Shown here: positions 23,737 through 31,702 of the stretch, one piece after another
Layout of the letters: each line of letters opens with the position of its first letter
Numbering within the stretch: the first letter of the stretch is position 1
Source of the DNA: a virus
IMG/VR virus record: IMGVR_UViG_3300033388_003953
Location: 1-33,069 of that record
Strand: one strand, 5' to 3'
DNA length: 33,069 nucleotides
The notes under the pieces: model-generated
The model's input: only the letters and a program-made list of their open reading frames with translations
Databases searched by the model: none
What the model was told of the DNA's origin: nothing
Program-made: the position numbers and the translations under genes

Positions 23737-23900
23737 TTTGTATCCTTACGATTTTTTATTGTAATACTATCCACTTCCAGACCTTGAAACAATTTATAAA
23801 ATTCCATTTTAGCTAATTCTAAATTTTTACTAACATCTACACAATCATAAATATAAGAGAATTCACAATTACTGAAATGAAATGTTATGACTTGTTTCAA
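23733..23900 (-). CDS. Small hypothetical protein
   Basis: 55 residues from a TTG at 23900 (AAAGG upstream), ending in a TGA that overlaps the next start. Sequence begins KQVITFHFSNCEFSYIYDCVDVSKNLELAKMEF. Predicted strand then amphipathic helix. The overlap with the DUF6527-like gene is the main support. Not recognised. Confidence 0.55.
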   Translation of the reverse strand: MKQVITFHFSNCEFSYIYDCVDVSKNLELAKMEFYKLFQGLEVDSITIKNRKDTK

Positions 23901-23915
23901 GGTTTAGCCTTTAAA

Positions 23916-24113
23916 TTAGTTACATAAAACAGAAATAGCTTCATCTGCTGCCATTTCAGGAAAGCTAAAATCACCATCAGGCTCATAAGAATCAGCATAA
24001 TAATCAGCTTCATTTTTTGCCATATCATAAGGCATACCAGTTTTACTAATATATCTTTTTAAAAACTTTCTAATAAAACCTTTTCTTGTATAAATCATAA
24101 ATTTTGACATCAC
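23916..24113 (-). CDS. Small hypothetical protein
   Basis: 65 residues counted from GTG at 24113; the adjacent ATG at 24110 has better spacing from AAGGA and is the likelier start (64 residues). Basic N-terminus (TRKGFIRKFLKRYISK) then an acidic, aromatic half (NEADYYADSYEPDGDFSFPEMAADEAIS). Not recognised. Confidence 0.6.
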   Translation of the reverse strand: MMSKFMIYTRKGFIRKFLKRYISKTGMPYDMAKNEADYYADSYEPDGDFSFPEMAADEAISVLCN

Positions 24114-24158
24114 ATTTTCCTTTTTAAATTATATCACTATAAAACGAATCAATCCGTT

Positions 24159-24338
24159 CTAATCTTCAAGTTGCAAAGAATAAGAAACTTCACTAACAAC
24201 ACTAACCTTAAATTTACAACAACATTCATCACAAGTAACCTCAACATCATTATTTGATACAGAATCTAAACAACCATCAAACATGAATACAAACTCACTA
24301 CTACAATGAGGACAATCTATCGTTAAATCTTCATACAT
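24159..24338 (-). CDS. Small zinc-ribbon-like protein
   Basis: 59 residues from the ATG at 24338, AAAGGAG eight bases upstream. Two cysteine pairs, CPHC (Cys9/Cys12) and CDECC (Cys36/Cys39), about 24 residues apart, fit a zinc ribbon. Acidic C-terminus. Probably a small metal-binding adaptor or regulator. Below the usual ORF length cut-off but strongly supported by the ribosome site and Cys spacing. Confidence 0.68.
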   Translation of the reverse strand: MYEDLTIDCPHCSSEFVFMFDGCLDSVSNNDVEVTCDECCCKFKVSVVSEVSYSLQLED

Positions 24339-24349
24339 AAGTTACTCCT

Positions 24350-24598
24350 TTACAAATCAAACGGTATATCACCAGAATAAACTAAATCAACACACGCACC
24401 AGCACGCGACATTAAAGACTTAACAATCTCACCATCTTTAATTTCATCATAAATTTTAAACTTAGGAATAATACCCTTGCTAAATTGGTGTTTTTCATTA
24501 AACCAAATATCATCGTTTACCTCAACAGTTGCAAACTCTTTTTTGTGTTCATCTTTTTCAAAATGGATTGTTACTTTTTTTATTATGATATCGCTCAT
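24350..24598 (-). CDS. Hypothetical protein downstream of RecT
   Basis: 82 residues, ATG touching the stop of the RecT gene (one-base overlap). Starts with strands (SDIIIKKVTIHFEKDEHKKEFATVEVNDD) and ends with SRAGACVDLVYSGDIPF. No motif recognised. Translational coupling with RecT suggests a role in recombination or its control. Confidence 0.62.
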   Translation of the reverse strand: MSDIIIKKVTIHFEKDEHKKEFATVEVNDDIWFNEKHQFSKGIIPKFKIYDEIKDGEIVKSLMSRAGACVDLVYSGDIPFDL

Positions 24599-25341
24599 TA
24601 TATATCGTTTATATTGTTATCATCTTTTTTATCTTCAACCTGTTTATTCATATCATAACTTTCATTATCTAAGGCAAAAAGTTTATCAAGAAAATCACTA
24701 GCAAACATAGTATTTAAAACTTTGATAACTCTACGAAATGCAATTTTTTTACTCATTTCAGTTTTATATTTTTTTCTAGCATCCCCACCTTTTGAAGCTT
24801 TTTCTGCATTCTCAAATTCATCAATAGGTAATAATTCTACTTTTTGCATAATAATATTATGAGTTTTAATATCCATTAACGCAACAATTGCATAAGCTGT
24901 CAAAATTTTAGCATTGATTTTCCCATTCTCAATTACTACTTCATCTATTAAACTATGAGTAGTAACATCAGCACGTGTAAAACCCTCACGCAATGTATCA
25001 GCTTTAGATATTAATTGAAAACCATTTTTACGAGCTTCCATTGATGCAACTTTTAACAAACCTTTATAATCAATATCAAATTTTAACAAACTACCATAAG
25101 TATAAATATAATAATCTCCATTTGCAATACACAAACCCATATTAGCAAGTTCAGCTATCCTTTGATGTGCATATTCAGGATAATTTTTTAATGCAGTAAT
25201 TATCTCATTTTTACTTTTAGAATTTCTAATATAATTATTAACGTGAGTTAATTCCAATGTGTATTTAACGATTTTTTTTTCATCAAATCCCTTACTTACA
25301 TTAACAATATTATTGTCAGTGGTTATTAGATTATTTTCCAT
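24598..25341 (-). CDS. recT: RecT family single-strand annealing protein
   Basis: 247 residues. The RecT core is visible: IAELANMGLCIANGDYYIYTYGSLLKFDIDYKGLLKVA at about 64-101, including the conserved YKGL segment, and an acidic C-terminal tail (NKQVEDKKDDNNIND) as in RecT/Red-beta relatives. It binds single-stranded DNA and pairs complementary strands. The exonuclease gene directly upstream supplies its substrate. Ribosome site AAAGG before ATG. Confidence 0.88.
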   Translation of the reverse strand: MENNLITTDNNIVNVSKGFDEKKIVKYTLELTHVNNYIRNSKSKNEIITALKNYPEYAHQRIAELANMGLCIANGDYYIYTYGSLLKFDIDYKGLLKVASMEARKNGFQLISKADTLREGFTRADVTTHSLIDEVVIENGKINAKILTAYAIVALMDIKTHNIIMQKVELLPIDEFENAEKASKGGDARKKYKTEMSKKIAFRRVIKVLNTMFASDFLDKLFALDNESYDMNKQVEDKKDDNNINDI

Positions 25342-25364
25342 AATTTGCCTTTTTTATTTGTTTT

Positions 25365-26243
25365 TTATACATCGTTTTCATTGTCATAATGAACCCAATT
25401 TGGTAACTTCAAAGTAATAATTTTACTTTCAACATTATACAATGGATACTTATATTTTTCAGGTTGTTTACTAATTGCAATTGCTTTTTTAATTAGATCA
25501 CGTCCTAAGTCTAAATCCTCTGGTGGTAAGTCATAAATACCTGTCATATAAGGAGGTTTTTTTTCAATAGCTATAAATACAAACCTATCACCATCTAATA
25601 CATCTAAATAGTGAGGTGCTTGAATATGATAACCCCATTTTGCAATATCTCTTTTAAAAGCATCAGGCGAAGCATCCTCGCAAGATTTAACATCAAGGAT
25701 AATTCGTTTACTATTTTTATTAACTTTAAAGCTATCAGGTTTACACTTCTTTTTAATTCCATCTTTATCAGTTATAAAATAACTCATTTCACTAACTGAA
25801 CCTTTTAATAAAGAAACAACTTCAGGAACAGATAATGCAGCTTTTTGTAAAGCGATACAGTTATCAAAATCTTCACTCTTAATAACTATCTTATCTTTGT
25901 TTTTCTCATTAAATTCTAACCAGTCTTTCTTCCCTTTAGCAGTTCTCTTATCACATTTCGGAGCAACTGCGTAATCTAAAACAAACTTTTCAGGCTCTAA
26001 AATAAGAGTATGAATCATTGAACCAATATCAAAAACATATTTATGCTCTTGTGGTTGAGGATTAAAATACAAATAAGGTTTTTTTAATAAAATCTTAATT
26101 TGTGAAGTACTCAAATATTCATCATGTGAGTGATATTCCTCATTTGGCATATCTATTAATTGATTTTCTTTTACACCCTCTTTTGTTTCAGAGGGTATAA
26201 CTTCTTTTTCATCTTTTGGATTTGGTATATCAATTTTCATCAT
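25365..26243 (-). CDS. PD-(D/E)XK exonuclease, RecE/exonuclease VIII-like
   Basis: 292 residues. The layout is that of RecE-type and DUF3799 nucleases: YLSTSQIKILLKKPYLYF at 43-60, GSMIHTLILEPEKF at 74-87 with His78, Glu152, then the catalytic KPDSF (Asp170), ILDVKS (Asp184, Lys186) and YHIQAPHYLD (Gln208, Tyr212). It should digest double-stranded DNA ends to expose single strands for the RecT protein next to it. Start overlaps the DUF1351 stop (ATGA); two adjacent ATGs are possible starts. Confidence 0.88.
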   Translation of the reverse strand: MMKIDIPNPKDEKEVIPSETKEGVKENQLIDMPNEEYHSHDEYLSTSQIKILLKKPYLYFNPQPQEHKYVFDIGSMIHTLILEPEKFVLDYAVAPKCDKRTAKGKKDWLEFNEKNKDKIVIKSEDFDNCIALQKAALSVPEVVSLLKGSVSEMSYFITDKDGIKKKCKPDSFKVNKNSKRIILDVKSCEDASPDAFKRDIAKWGYHIQAPHYLDVLDGDRFVFIAIEKKPPYMTGIYDLPPEDLDLGRDLIKKAIAISKQPEKYKYPLYNVESKIITLKLPNWVHYDNENDV

Positions 26244-27655
26244 ACCACCTCAAAAGTAACAATATTTTCATCATTAACATCAGCTACAAGTAAATTTTCT
26301 TTAACCTGTGACTTAACTTGTTCAGCAGTTCCATATTCAGGTGCAATAACTCTAAAATGTAATTTAACATCAAAATATCTAAGTCCAGGATTAAGTTCAT
26401 CATCAACGATAACAGGCTCAACCTTTTCAACTATTTTTCTATCTATAAGAGAAGCATTTGGAATATCTAATAAAGAATCTTTATCAATCTTATGCAAATC
26501 ATATCCATCCATCAATTGAGTGTGAATAGCTGTTCCTTTTTCAATAAGTGAAGCATTTGGAGTTCCTAAATCAAAATGATTTTCTTCATCAATCTCAATA
26601 TTAGAAAGATGTTCAACACTTTCATTATGACATTTTTCAGCAATAGAATCACACTCTTTTACATCTAATGGAACTTTATCAACAAACTTTTTTTCTTCTT
26701 GCAAAGCTTTTTCTTTTGCATAAATAGCCTGTAAAATTTTATCAACAGCTCTATCTCTCATGTCTTTTGCGTGAGTAGTACATAAATGAAATTCAGAAAT
26801 ATCATATTTTTCAATCGTTCCATTTCCACCAACTAAAAGTCTTAAAGAATCAAGTTCCATGTGTCCGAATTGAGGATGAAGAAAAATAGAATCAACTTTG
26901 TTTCTTTGGTCATTTACTGCTTTTTCTGCATCTTTTCTAATCTTTTCTTCTAAATTCTCTTTGATTTTTTTATGCTTTACAAGTTCTTCATTAATCAAAG
27001 TATCAAGCTCAAAAGCATATTTATCACCATCTTCTATATTTATAATATGTAATATATTTGATTCAGTCAATGGCGGTTTAAGCTCTCTTGTTAGGCAAAT
27101 ATTTTCAAGAATCACAAGTCTAAAATCATATTTATCTTGTTTAGATTTACAAACTTGTATTCTCAAATCTAAAGTATCTCTCGATTTTTTAGTTAAAGCA
27201 CCTTTTCCAGTAACAGCAGAAAGAATAACTAAATCTAAATAAGTAAGATTTTTACTAAATTCAATTCTAATATCTTTAGTATTCTCAACCACATAATCAA
27301 ACATCAATTTTTTAATTAACTCTTTTGTTTCATCTTCAAACTTTGCAACTTGTTCATTAATAAGATTTTGCTTTTTTTCAACCAATTTAAAATATTCAAC
27401 AAAATTTTTATTAAATAAATCAATGTGAGAAGTTTCAAACTTCTTTTTGGCAATTCTAAAAGCAGATATCAAAGCTTTATTTTTACCAAGTTCTTTTGCT
27501 GTAATTTTCATCACGTCCAAATTATCAAGAGTAACGATTGAATTGAATTCATCTTTATTTAAACCCTTTTTAATTTCTTCCAATATCTTAATATGATTGT
27601 TGTTATATTGAGATATATTTTGCTTTTCGTCTAATACGATTAAATTTTTACTCAT
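26240..27655 (-). CDS. DUF1351 domain protein, recombination operon
   Basis: 471 residues from the ATG at 27655, chosen because AAGGTGG lies eight bases before it; the in-frame GTG at 27667 lies inside that ribosome site. Residues up to about 290 match DUF1351 (LNKDEFNSIVTLDNLDVMKITAKELGKNKALIS..., coiled-coil and helical), a family commonly encoded next to RecT and exonuclease genes. The C-terminal ~150 residues are an extension: the hexamer PNASLI occurs twice (LGTPNASLIEKG and LDIPNASLIDRK), and a strand-rich tail follows (FDVKLHFRVIAPEYGTAEQVKSQV). Likely a recombination accessory factor. Confidence 0.8.
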   Translation of the reverse strand: MSKNLIVLDEKQNISQYNNNHIKILEEIKKGLNKDEFNSIVTLDNLDVMKITAKELGKNKALISAFRIAKKKFETSHIDLFNKNFVEYFKLVEKKQNLINEQVAKFEDETKELIKKLMFDYVVENTKDIRIEFSKNLTYLDLVILSAVTGKGALTKKSRDTLDLRIQVCKSKQDKYDFRLVILENICLTRELKPPLTESNILHIINIEDGDKYAFELDTLINEELVKHKKIKENLEEKIRKDAEKAVNDQRNKVDSIFLHPQFGHMELDSLRLLVGGNGTIEKYDISEFHLCTTHAKDMRDRAVDKILQAIYAKEKALQEEKKFVDKVPLDVKECDSIAEKCHNESVEHLSNIEIDEENHFDLGTPNASLIEKGTAIHTQLMDGYDLHKIDKDSLLDIPNASLIDRKIVEKVEPVIVDDELNPGLRYFDVKLHFRVIAPEYGTAEQVKSQVKENLLVADVNDENIVTFEVV

Positions 27656-27677
27656 CTTCTTTTCCACCTTTTAATTT

Positions 27678-27836
27678 TTATCTTAATTTAGTCTTTAAAC
27701 TATGCCAATCTTCTTTTCTTCCAATATACCAATACAGAAAACCATCATATAAACCGCTTACTATTTCAATGAAAAACATAGTAAATGCTACTAAGATAAA
27801 TATGATAAATAGTAATATTGCTTTTAGTATTTTCAT
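27678..27836 (-). CDS. Small membrane protein
   Basis: 52 residues; AGGAG before the ATG at 27836. Residues 4-27 form one membrane helix (LKAILLFIIFILVAFTMFFIEIVSG), with a Trp/Lys-rich cytoplasmic tail. Its start lies just after the stop of the next upstream small gene. Not recognised; found from its ribosome site. Confidence 0.55.
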   Translation of the reverse strand: MKILKAILLFIIFILVAFTMFFIEIVSGLYDGFLYWYIGRKEDWHSLKTKLR

Positions 27837-27845
27837 TTATTACTC

Positions 27846-27953
27846 CTAATCTTTCGAAATTATGTAGTCAAATAATGTGACAACTGCCACTCCAATAAAT
27901 ATACCAAAAAATAAAATTAATTCTTTATCCATACTTGATAGCATCTCACTCAT
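27846..27953 (-). CDS. Small membrane protein, 35 residues
   Basis: ATG at 27953 with AAGGA eight bases upstream; short N-terminal polar segment (SEMLSSMDKE), then one membrane helix (LILFFGIFIGVAVVTLFDYII) and a short tail. Nine bases after the stop comes the next ATG, with the AGGAG used by that gene. Function unknown. Confidence 0.5.
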   Translation of the reverse strand: MSEMLSSMDKELILFFGIFIGVAVVTLFDYIISKD

Positions 27954-27962
27954 TATTTATCC

Positions 27963-28082
27963 TTAATTTAGACAGAAACTTTCACAAGTCCCACCTATTC
28001 CATTTGCTCTTGCTTTTGCCTCGTGTTCTTTTTCATACACTGCTTGTATTCCACCATCTGAATCAAATACTATATAAACCAT
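27963..28082 (-). CDS. Small soluble protein, 39 residues
   Basis: ATG at 28082, overlapping the previous stop by one base (TAATG), with GAGG upstream. Sequence opens MVYIVFDSDGGIQAVYEKEHEAKARANG and ends with GGTCESFCLN; the C-terminal CxxxC could be structural. Overlap with the preceding gene supports it as real. Confidence 0.55.
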   Translation of the reverse strand: MVYIVFDSDGGIQAVYEKEHEAKARANGIGGTCESFCLN

Positions 28083-28270
28083 TACTTACCCCTCTCAATA
28101 TCTTTTAATTGTTTAGCAATATCTTTAATAGCACTTTCACGAACCAAAGAACTAAAAGTAATCTTTTTTTCGTTTGAAGCTCTTTTACTATTTCTAATTT
28201 TAATTAATGATTCAACTAATTCAACATCATCAGCTGTAAAATTAATAGGTTTCTTTTCTGTTAATAACAT
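28082..28270 (-). CDS. Small early protein, possible ribbon-helix-helix regulator
   Basis: 62 residues, first gene of the leftward block, with AAAGGAG before the ATG. The pattern of a short strand followed by two helices (KKITFSSLVRESAIKDIAKQLKDI) is compatible with ribbon-helix-helix DNA-binding proteins, but the N-terminal half is longer than in Arc-like repressors. As the first gene next to the divergent control region it could bind the repeated operator motif. Tentative. Confidence 0.6.
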   Translation of the reverse strand: MLLTEKKPINFTADDVELVESLIKIRNSKRASNEKKITFSSLVRESAIKDIAKQLKDIERGK

Positions 28271-28290
28271 CCATACTCCTTTTTTTATTG

Positions 28291-28399
28291 ATTTAAGAAT
28301 GATAGCATTGATTAAATAAAAGTATTCTTAAATTCATTAAGTTTTAGTGTTAAAATGTATAATATAAAATGTATTCTAATTTAAACCATATTTAAGAAT
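28291..28399. promoter_or_regulatory. Divergent control region with three copies of a 10-bp operator-like motif
   Basis: ATTTAAGAAT occurs at 28291-28300 and 28390-28399, and in inverse orientation (ATTCTTAAAT) at 28324-28333. A degenerate relative, ATTCTAATTTAAA, lies near 28373-28385. The motifs sit between the divergent genes 28270 (-) and 28444 (+), as expected for a repressor controlling both early transcripts. Confidence 0.55.
28358..28363 (+). promoter_or_regulatory. Probable -10 box of the rightward early promoter
   Basis: A perfect TATAAT lies 81 bases before the first rightward gene. No good -35 is seen; many Campylobacterota promoters lack one. A motif copy lies just upstream (28324-28333) and another downstream of the expected start (28390-28399), fitting repression. 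Confidence 0.45.
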
Positions 28400-28443
28400 T
28401 TGTGTGTAATACTTCCATATAACTATTTAAAAAGGATTTGAAG

Positions 28444-28719
28444 ATGAACTTAGAAAAGGCAATTTTAACTTGTGACGAAATGCAAGACTTTCAAGGGATG
28501 CACAAAGTCATAAAAAGAGGTGATCCTGATAGTGAAGATAGTTATTATGTAGACTATGACCATAATGTGATAATGGGTATGCATACGAGTCTTTCTATAC
28601 CTAGAGGATGGGGCGAAAGATTATTTGATATTAAATATTTTGAAAAAGATAAACATACATATAATAGAAAAGATGGTTATTATAAAAGATTAGATTCTAG
28701 AAAAAGATTTCAAAGATAA
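28444..28719 (+). CDS. Hypothetical early protein
   Basis: 91 residues from the ATG at 28444, seven bases after AAGGA; the in-frame TTG at 28438 is too close to the ribosome site. Mixed and polar, starting NLEKAILTCDEMQDFQGMHK and ending with a basic tail (KRLDSRKRFQR). First gene of the rightward block. Not recognised; position is that of cro-like or antirepressor genes, but no helix-turn-helix is evident. Confidence 0.62.
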   Translation: MNLEKAILTCDEMQDFQGMHKVIKRGDPDSEDSYYVDYDHNVIMGMHTSLSIPRGWGERLFDIKYFEKDKHTYNRKDGYYKRLDSRKRFQR

Positions 28720-28731
28720 GGGAGTAAGAAG

Positions 28732-29112
28732 ATGGAAAATAAAAATATAATATCTACGGAGTTATTGAGTGAGGTTTTAAATGAAGATGTCGTCAGATTA
28801 GGAAGTTTTAATAATCCTGTTTTAGAAGTAGAGTTCAAGAGGTATTCGTATAAAGAATGGATTAATATCAATATCCACGAATTAGCAGATAAGTGTAAAG
28901 AGTGGGCGTTTAATAATGGAGTCATTGATTGGAGCTTAACAAAAATGTTAGATTGTAATTTTATCCCAAACGAAGAGAAAATAAAATATTGTTTATTTGT
29001 AAAGCTAGAAAACGGAGAAATAAAAAGTTATATCGACTTTGAATTTAGTGAGTTAGTAAAATATGAAATAAAAGCTACGGATTGGATATTAGATAATAAG
29101 GAAACAAAATGA
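28732..29112 (+). CDS. Hypothetical early protein
   Basis: 126 residues, AGGGAG before the ATG. Helical N-terminus (ISTELLSEVLNEDVVRL), then YSYKEWININIHELADKCKEWAFNNGVIDWSL and a strand-rich end. Similar small proteins occur in early regions of phages of low-GC hosts; no function is known to me. Stop overlaps the next start (ATGA). Confidence 0.65.
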   Translation: MENKNIISTELLSEVLNEDVVRLGSFNNPVLEVEFKRYSYKEWININIHELADKCKEWAFNNGVIDWSLTKMLDCNFIPNEEKIKYCLFVKLENGEIKSYIDFEFSELVKYEIKATDWILDNKETK

Positions 29113-29258
29113 CAACAACACTAAAACCATGCCCTTGTGGCAAGTCATTCAATGCAAACAACACAGCTTCACCAGATATGTGTGATAGTTGCAATGATAA
29201 AATTTTAAGCAAAGATGCTAAGCGGAAAATGCTTAGTCGATTGAAAGCGGGGAAGTAA
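29109..29258 (+). CDS. Small zinc-binding protein
   Basis: 49 residues, ATGA overlap with the previous gene and TAATG overlap with the next. Two cysteine pairs, CPC (Cys8/10) and CDSC (Cys25/28), then a basic helix (KDAKRKMLSRLKAG). Likely a small zinc-knuckle protein binding nucleic acid. Too short for a standard ORF cut-off but firmly tied in by both overlaps. Confidence 0.65.
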   Translation: MTTTLKPCPCGKSFNANNTASPDMCDSCNDKILSKDAKRKMLSRLKAGK

Positions 29259-29440
29259 TGCACCCAATAAACGATTTACTCAACAGATTAGAGGGTAATA
29301 AAAAAGAAATATGCAGTTGTAAATGTAAATACTATGAAAAAGCATTTGAACACAATGAAAGAGCTTGTGTTTTATCTGATGTGTATTCAGTAAAGATTGG
29401 TAAAGTTTGTTCGACATTTGAGATTAAAGAGAGGAAGTAG
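29258..29440 (+). CDS. Small cysteine-rich protein
   Basis: 60 residues. CSCKCKYYEKAFEHNERACVLSD and a later VCSTFE give five cysteines, probably a metal-binding site. Starts on the last base of the previous stop. Not recognised. Confidence 0.6.
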   Translation: MHPINDLLNRLEGNKKEICSCKCKYYEKAFEHNERACVLSDVYSVKIGKVCSTFEIKERK

Positions 29441-29442
29441 TT

Positions 29443-29604
29443 ATGAAATATTTTTTTAAAACTTTATTTTTTACAGTTTTGTTAGGCTCTTTCTATCTAC
29501 TATCTGAAAAATATCTTTTTGAGAATAGTGGAACTTATGTTTGGTTCGTTATTGCCATAACCCAAATACAACTTTGGGAAATCAAGTTTAAAGATAAAGA
29601 GTAA
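29443..29604 (+). CDS. Small two-helix membrane protein
   Basis: 53 residues; AGAGGAAG before the ATG at 29443. Hydrophobic segments at about 4-20 and 32-46 (YVWFVIAITQIQLW), with a charged tail. Two bases after the preceding stop. Function unknown. Confidence 0.58.
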   Translation: MKYFFKTLFFTVLLGSFYLLSEKYLFENSGTYVWFVIAITQIQLWEIKFKDKE

Positions 29605-29607
29605 ATA

Positions 29608-30279
29608 ATGAGCTATTCAAAACAACAACAAACAGGAGTAAAGAAGAAAGCTCCTAAACGTAAAAGATGTAAACATTGCAAAAAGCTTTTTACTCCAAAA
29701 ATGAATATGCAGCCATGCTGTTGGGGAGATTGTATAAATGCTTATGCTCAAGGTAATTTAAAATCTTTGGTAACAACTGGTAAACAAAACAGAGTTAAAG
29801 AAGCCAATAAAAAGAAACGTGAGTTAAAATCAAATGATAAGTCGTATCAAATGAAATTGGCTCAAGAAACATTTAATAAGTTTATAAGATTAAGAGATAA
29901 AGACGAATCTTGTATATCATGTCCTTATGTATGGAATGACCCAGATAGATTCTTAGAACAATCAGTAAGAAATAAAGGCCAAATGATAGTTGATAATAGA
30001 CAAGCCCACGCTTCGCATTATATGAGTGTAGGAAAGTCAAAAGCATTAAGATTTAATGAAGATAACGTTCACAAATCTTGTCAGATATGCAACTCACATT
30101 TATCTGGGAACTTAATTGAATATAGACCAAGATTAATTAAAAAAATAGGCTTAGAAAAAGTTGAAGAGTTAGAGAGAATATCAAAAGATGGCGTTCAAAC
30201 AAAATATACGATTGAAGATTACAAAGAAATTGTATCTGTATATGGTAAGAAAATTAAATTAATTGAAAGTAGAGGGTAA
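29608..30279 (+). CDS. NinG-like recombination protein
   Basis: 223 residues. The NinG/Rap layout is visible: an N-terminal zinc module (CKHC at 21-24, then CCWGDC at 37-42), a long basic helix (NKKKRELKSNDKSYQMKLAQETFNKFIRLRDK), CISCPYVW, then HASHYMS and HKSCQICNSHLSGN, the HNH-like end. NinG (lambda Rap) is a structure-specific nuclease acting on recombination junctions, which would complement the RecT/exonuclease pair on the other strand. Lies in the rightward block before the packaging genes, as in lambda. Confidence 0.85.
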   Translation: MSYSKQQQTGVKKKAPKRKRCKHCKKLFTPKMNMQPCCWGDCINAYAQGNLKSLVTTGKQNRVKEANKKKRELKSNDKSYQMKLAQETFNKFIRLRDKDESCISCPYVWNDPDRFLEQSVRNKGQMIVDNRQAHASHYMSVGKSKALRFNEDNVHKSCQICNSHLSGNLIEYRPRLIKKIGLEKVEELERISKDGVQTKYTIEDYKEIVSVYGKKIKLIESRG

Positions 30280-30283
30280 TATT

Positions 30284-31411
30284 ATGAAGTTTGAAAAATA
30301 TGACACAGTAATTGCAATTACGGATTGCTTGATTATTTCAAAGGGCAAAGAATACAAAGTGCAAGCATTAGATGGAGAGCATAGAATTATACTAAGTGGA
30401 ACTTCTTATCATAATAGTAATTTTAAATTAAAAGCAGAGGGTAGAGAAATGAATAATAAAGAAATGAAAAAGTTGTATGAGAGTGGTGAGTATATAGCAT
30501 TATCAAGATGGAAAGAAAGTAATCATAACCATAAGGGATCAACTGAAATGTTTAATATCAACGAATTTCCTGATTTTGAAGATAATACAGGTTATTACAA
30601 ACTAATCCACATAAAACACAAAGAAATACTTGACGCTGTATTAGCAGATAGTAGTGTAGAGGTTGAAGTGTATTTAGAACGTGAAGAAATTTGGCAATCA
30701 CTAGATACAGATAATGAATATAACACAGATTTTATAAGTTCTTATGTTGCAGAATGTAAATACCAACTAAAACCAAAAGGCTTAACAGATTTAAATAACT
30801 GTTATTGTGAAGCTACACAAGAGCATTATGATAATTTAAAAGATAAAGCAATGTTTGTTTCAACATACGATAAGAAATATAAATATTATGTGATAGAGAA
30901 TACTCACGAAATATCACTATTTAATTATCTACCTGCTTGTGCAAAAAAACAAATCCACATTGTCAACAACCAATGGGAATATAAGCATAAAGATGCACAA
31001 GAAGTAATTAAAAATACAAACTATAAGCAGATAAAAGAAATGCATGATAGTTTAGAAGAAAAACAAACACTATCTATAGTAGATGGAGATAAAACATTAG
31101 AATTTGAATTCAAAAAAGGTATCGAATTAGTAAAAGTATTTGGAGATAGTATCCTTTGTGTTGTAGAAGAAGAGGGTAAAAAAGCTTTTTGGATAGATAA
31201 AAAAACTGGATATTATGGAAGAGACCCAGAAGGGTTTTATAATCTTACTCCAATTAAAAAGCTAAAGTTTCCAAGTATGTATATTGATAAAAAAAATCTA
31301 AAATTATATGTTTGTCATGATATGTATTGTTATGAGTCTGCTTATCATCATGAAAAGTTTAGACTTGCAACAGATGAAGAAATAAACAGTTTAAAAACAA
31401 AGGATCAATAA
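30284..31411 (+). CDS. Large hypothetical early protein
   Basis: 375 residues from the ATG at 30284, with GAGGG eight bases upstream; the in-frame TTG at 30263 lies inside NinG and is less likely. Two regions can be seen: residues 1-60 strand-rich (KFEKYDTVIAITDCLIISKGKEYKVQALDGEHRIILSG), then a mainly alpha/beta body containing many Lys, Tyr and His, ending VCHDMYCYESAYHHEKFRLATDEEI. No family is recognised. It is the largest unassigned gene of the early blocks. Confidence 0.65.
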   Translation: MKFEKYDTVIAITDCLIISKGKEYKVQALDGEHRIILSGTSYHNSNFKLKAEGREMNNKEMKKLYESGEYIALSRWKESNHNHKGSTEMFNINEFPDFEDNTGYYKLIHIKHKEILDAVLADSSVEVEVYLEREEIWQSLDTDNEYNTDFISSYVAECKYQLKPKGLTDLNNCYCEATQEHYDNLKDKAMFVSTYDKKYKYYVIENTHEISLFNYLPACAKKQIHIVNNQWEYKHKDAQEVIKNTNYKQIKEMHDSLEEKQTLSIVDGDKTLEFEFKKGIELVKVFGDSILCVVEEEGKKAFWIDKKTGYYGRDPEGFYNLTPIKKLKFPSMYIDKKNLKLYVCHDMYCYESAYHHEKFRLATDEEINSLKTKDQ

Positions 31412-31545
31412 TGTTCAACAACATATTAAAAGCTTGTAGATTAGAACTCCAACAAGCTCAACAACATTTCAAAGATACAGGTGTGAAAACAAAAACTTTC
31501 ATAAGGTATGAAAATATAGCAAAAATGCACGTTAATAAGGAATAA
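31411..31545 (+). CDS. Small hypothetical protein, 44 residues
   Basis: Starts on the last base of the previous stop (TAATG) with AAAGG eight bases upstream. Helical, Gln-rich (LELQQAQQHFKDTGVKTKTF). Not recognised, but overlap and ribosome site support it. Confidence 0.55.
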   Translation: MFNNILKACRLELQQAQQHFKDTGVKTKTFIRYENIAKMHVNKE

Positions 31546-31546
31546 C

Positions 31547-31702
31547 ATGAATACTCTAATACTAATAACAGCATTTATAATCACAGTAGCACTTCTTTAC
31601 AGGCTACACAAAAGATTAAATAAGCATATCAAGAATGATGGATTAATTAGTAATGTACGTGATTGTTTTAGAAGTGAGGGTAATCATGCCAACAATAAAT
31701 AG
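31547..31702 (+). CDS. Small single-helix membrane protein
   Basis: 51 residues, AAGGA before the ATG at 31547. N-terminal membrane helix (NTLILITAFIITVALLY), followed by a basic tail (RLHKRLNKHIKN). The end overlaps the HNH gene start by 17 bases. Confidence 0.52.
   Translation: MNTLILITAFIITVALLYRLHKRLNKHIKNDGLISNVRDCFRSEGNHANNK

Noticed and set aside
26160-26519. 119-residue + strand ORF in the recombination operon
   Set aside because: Antisense to the overlapping DUF1351/exonuclease junction, with composition of a reverse-strand shadow and no ribosome site.
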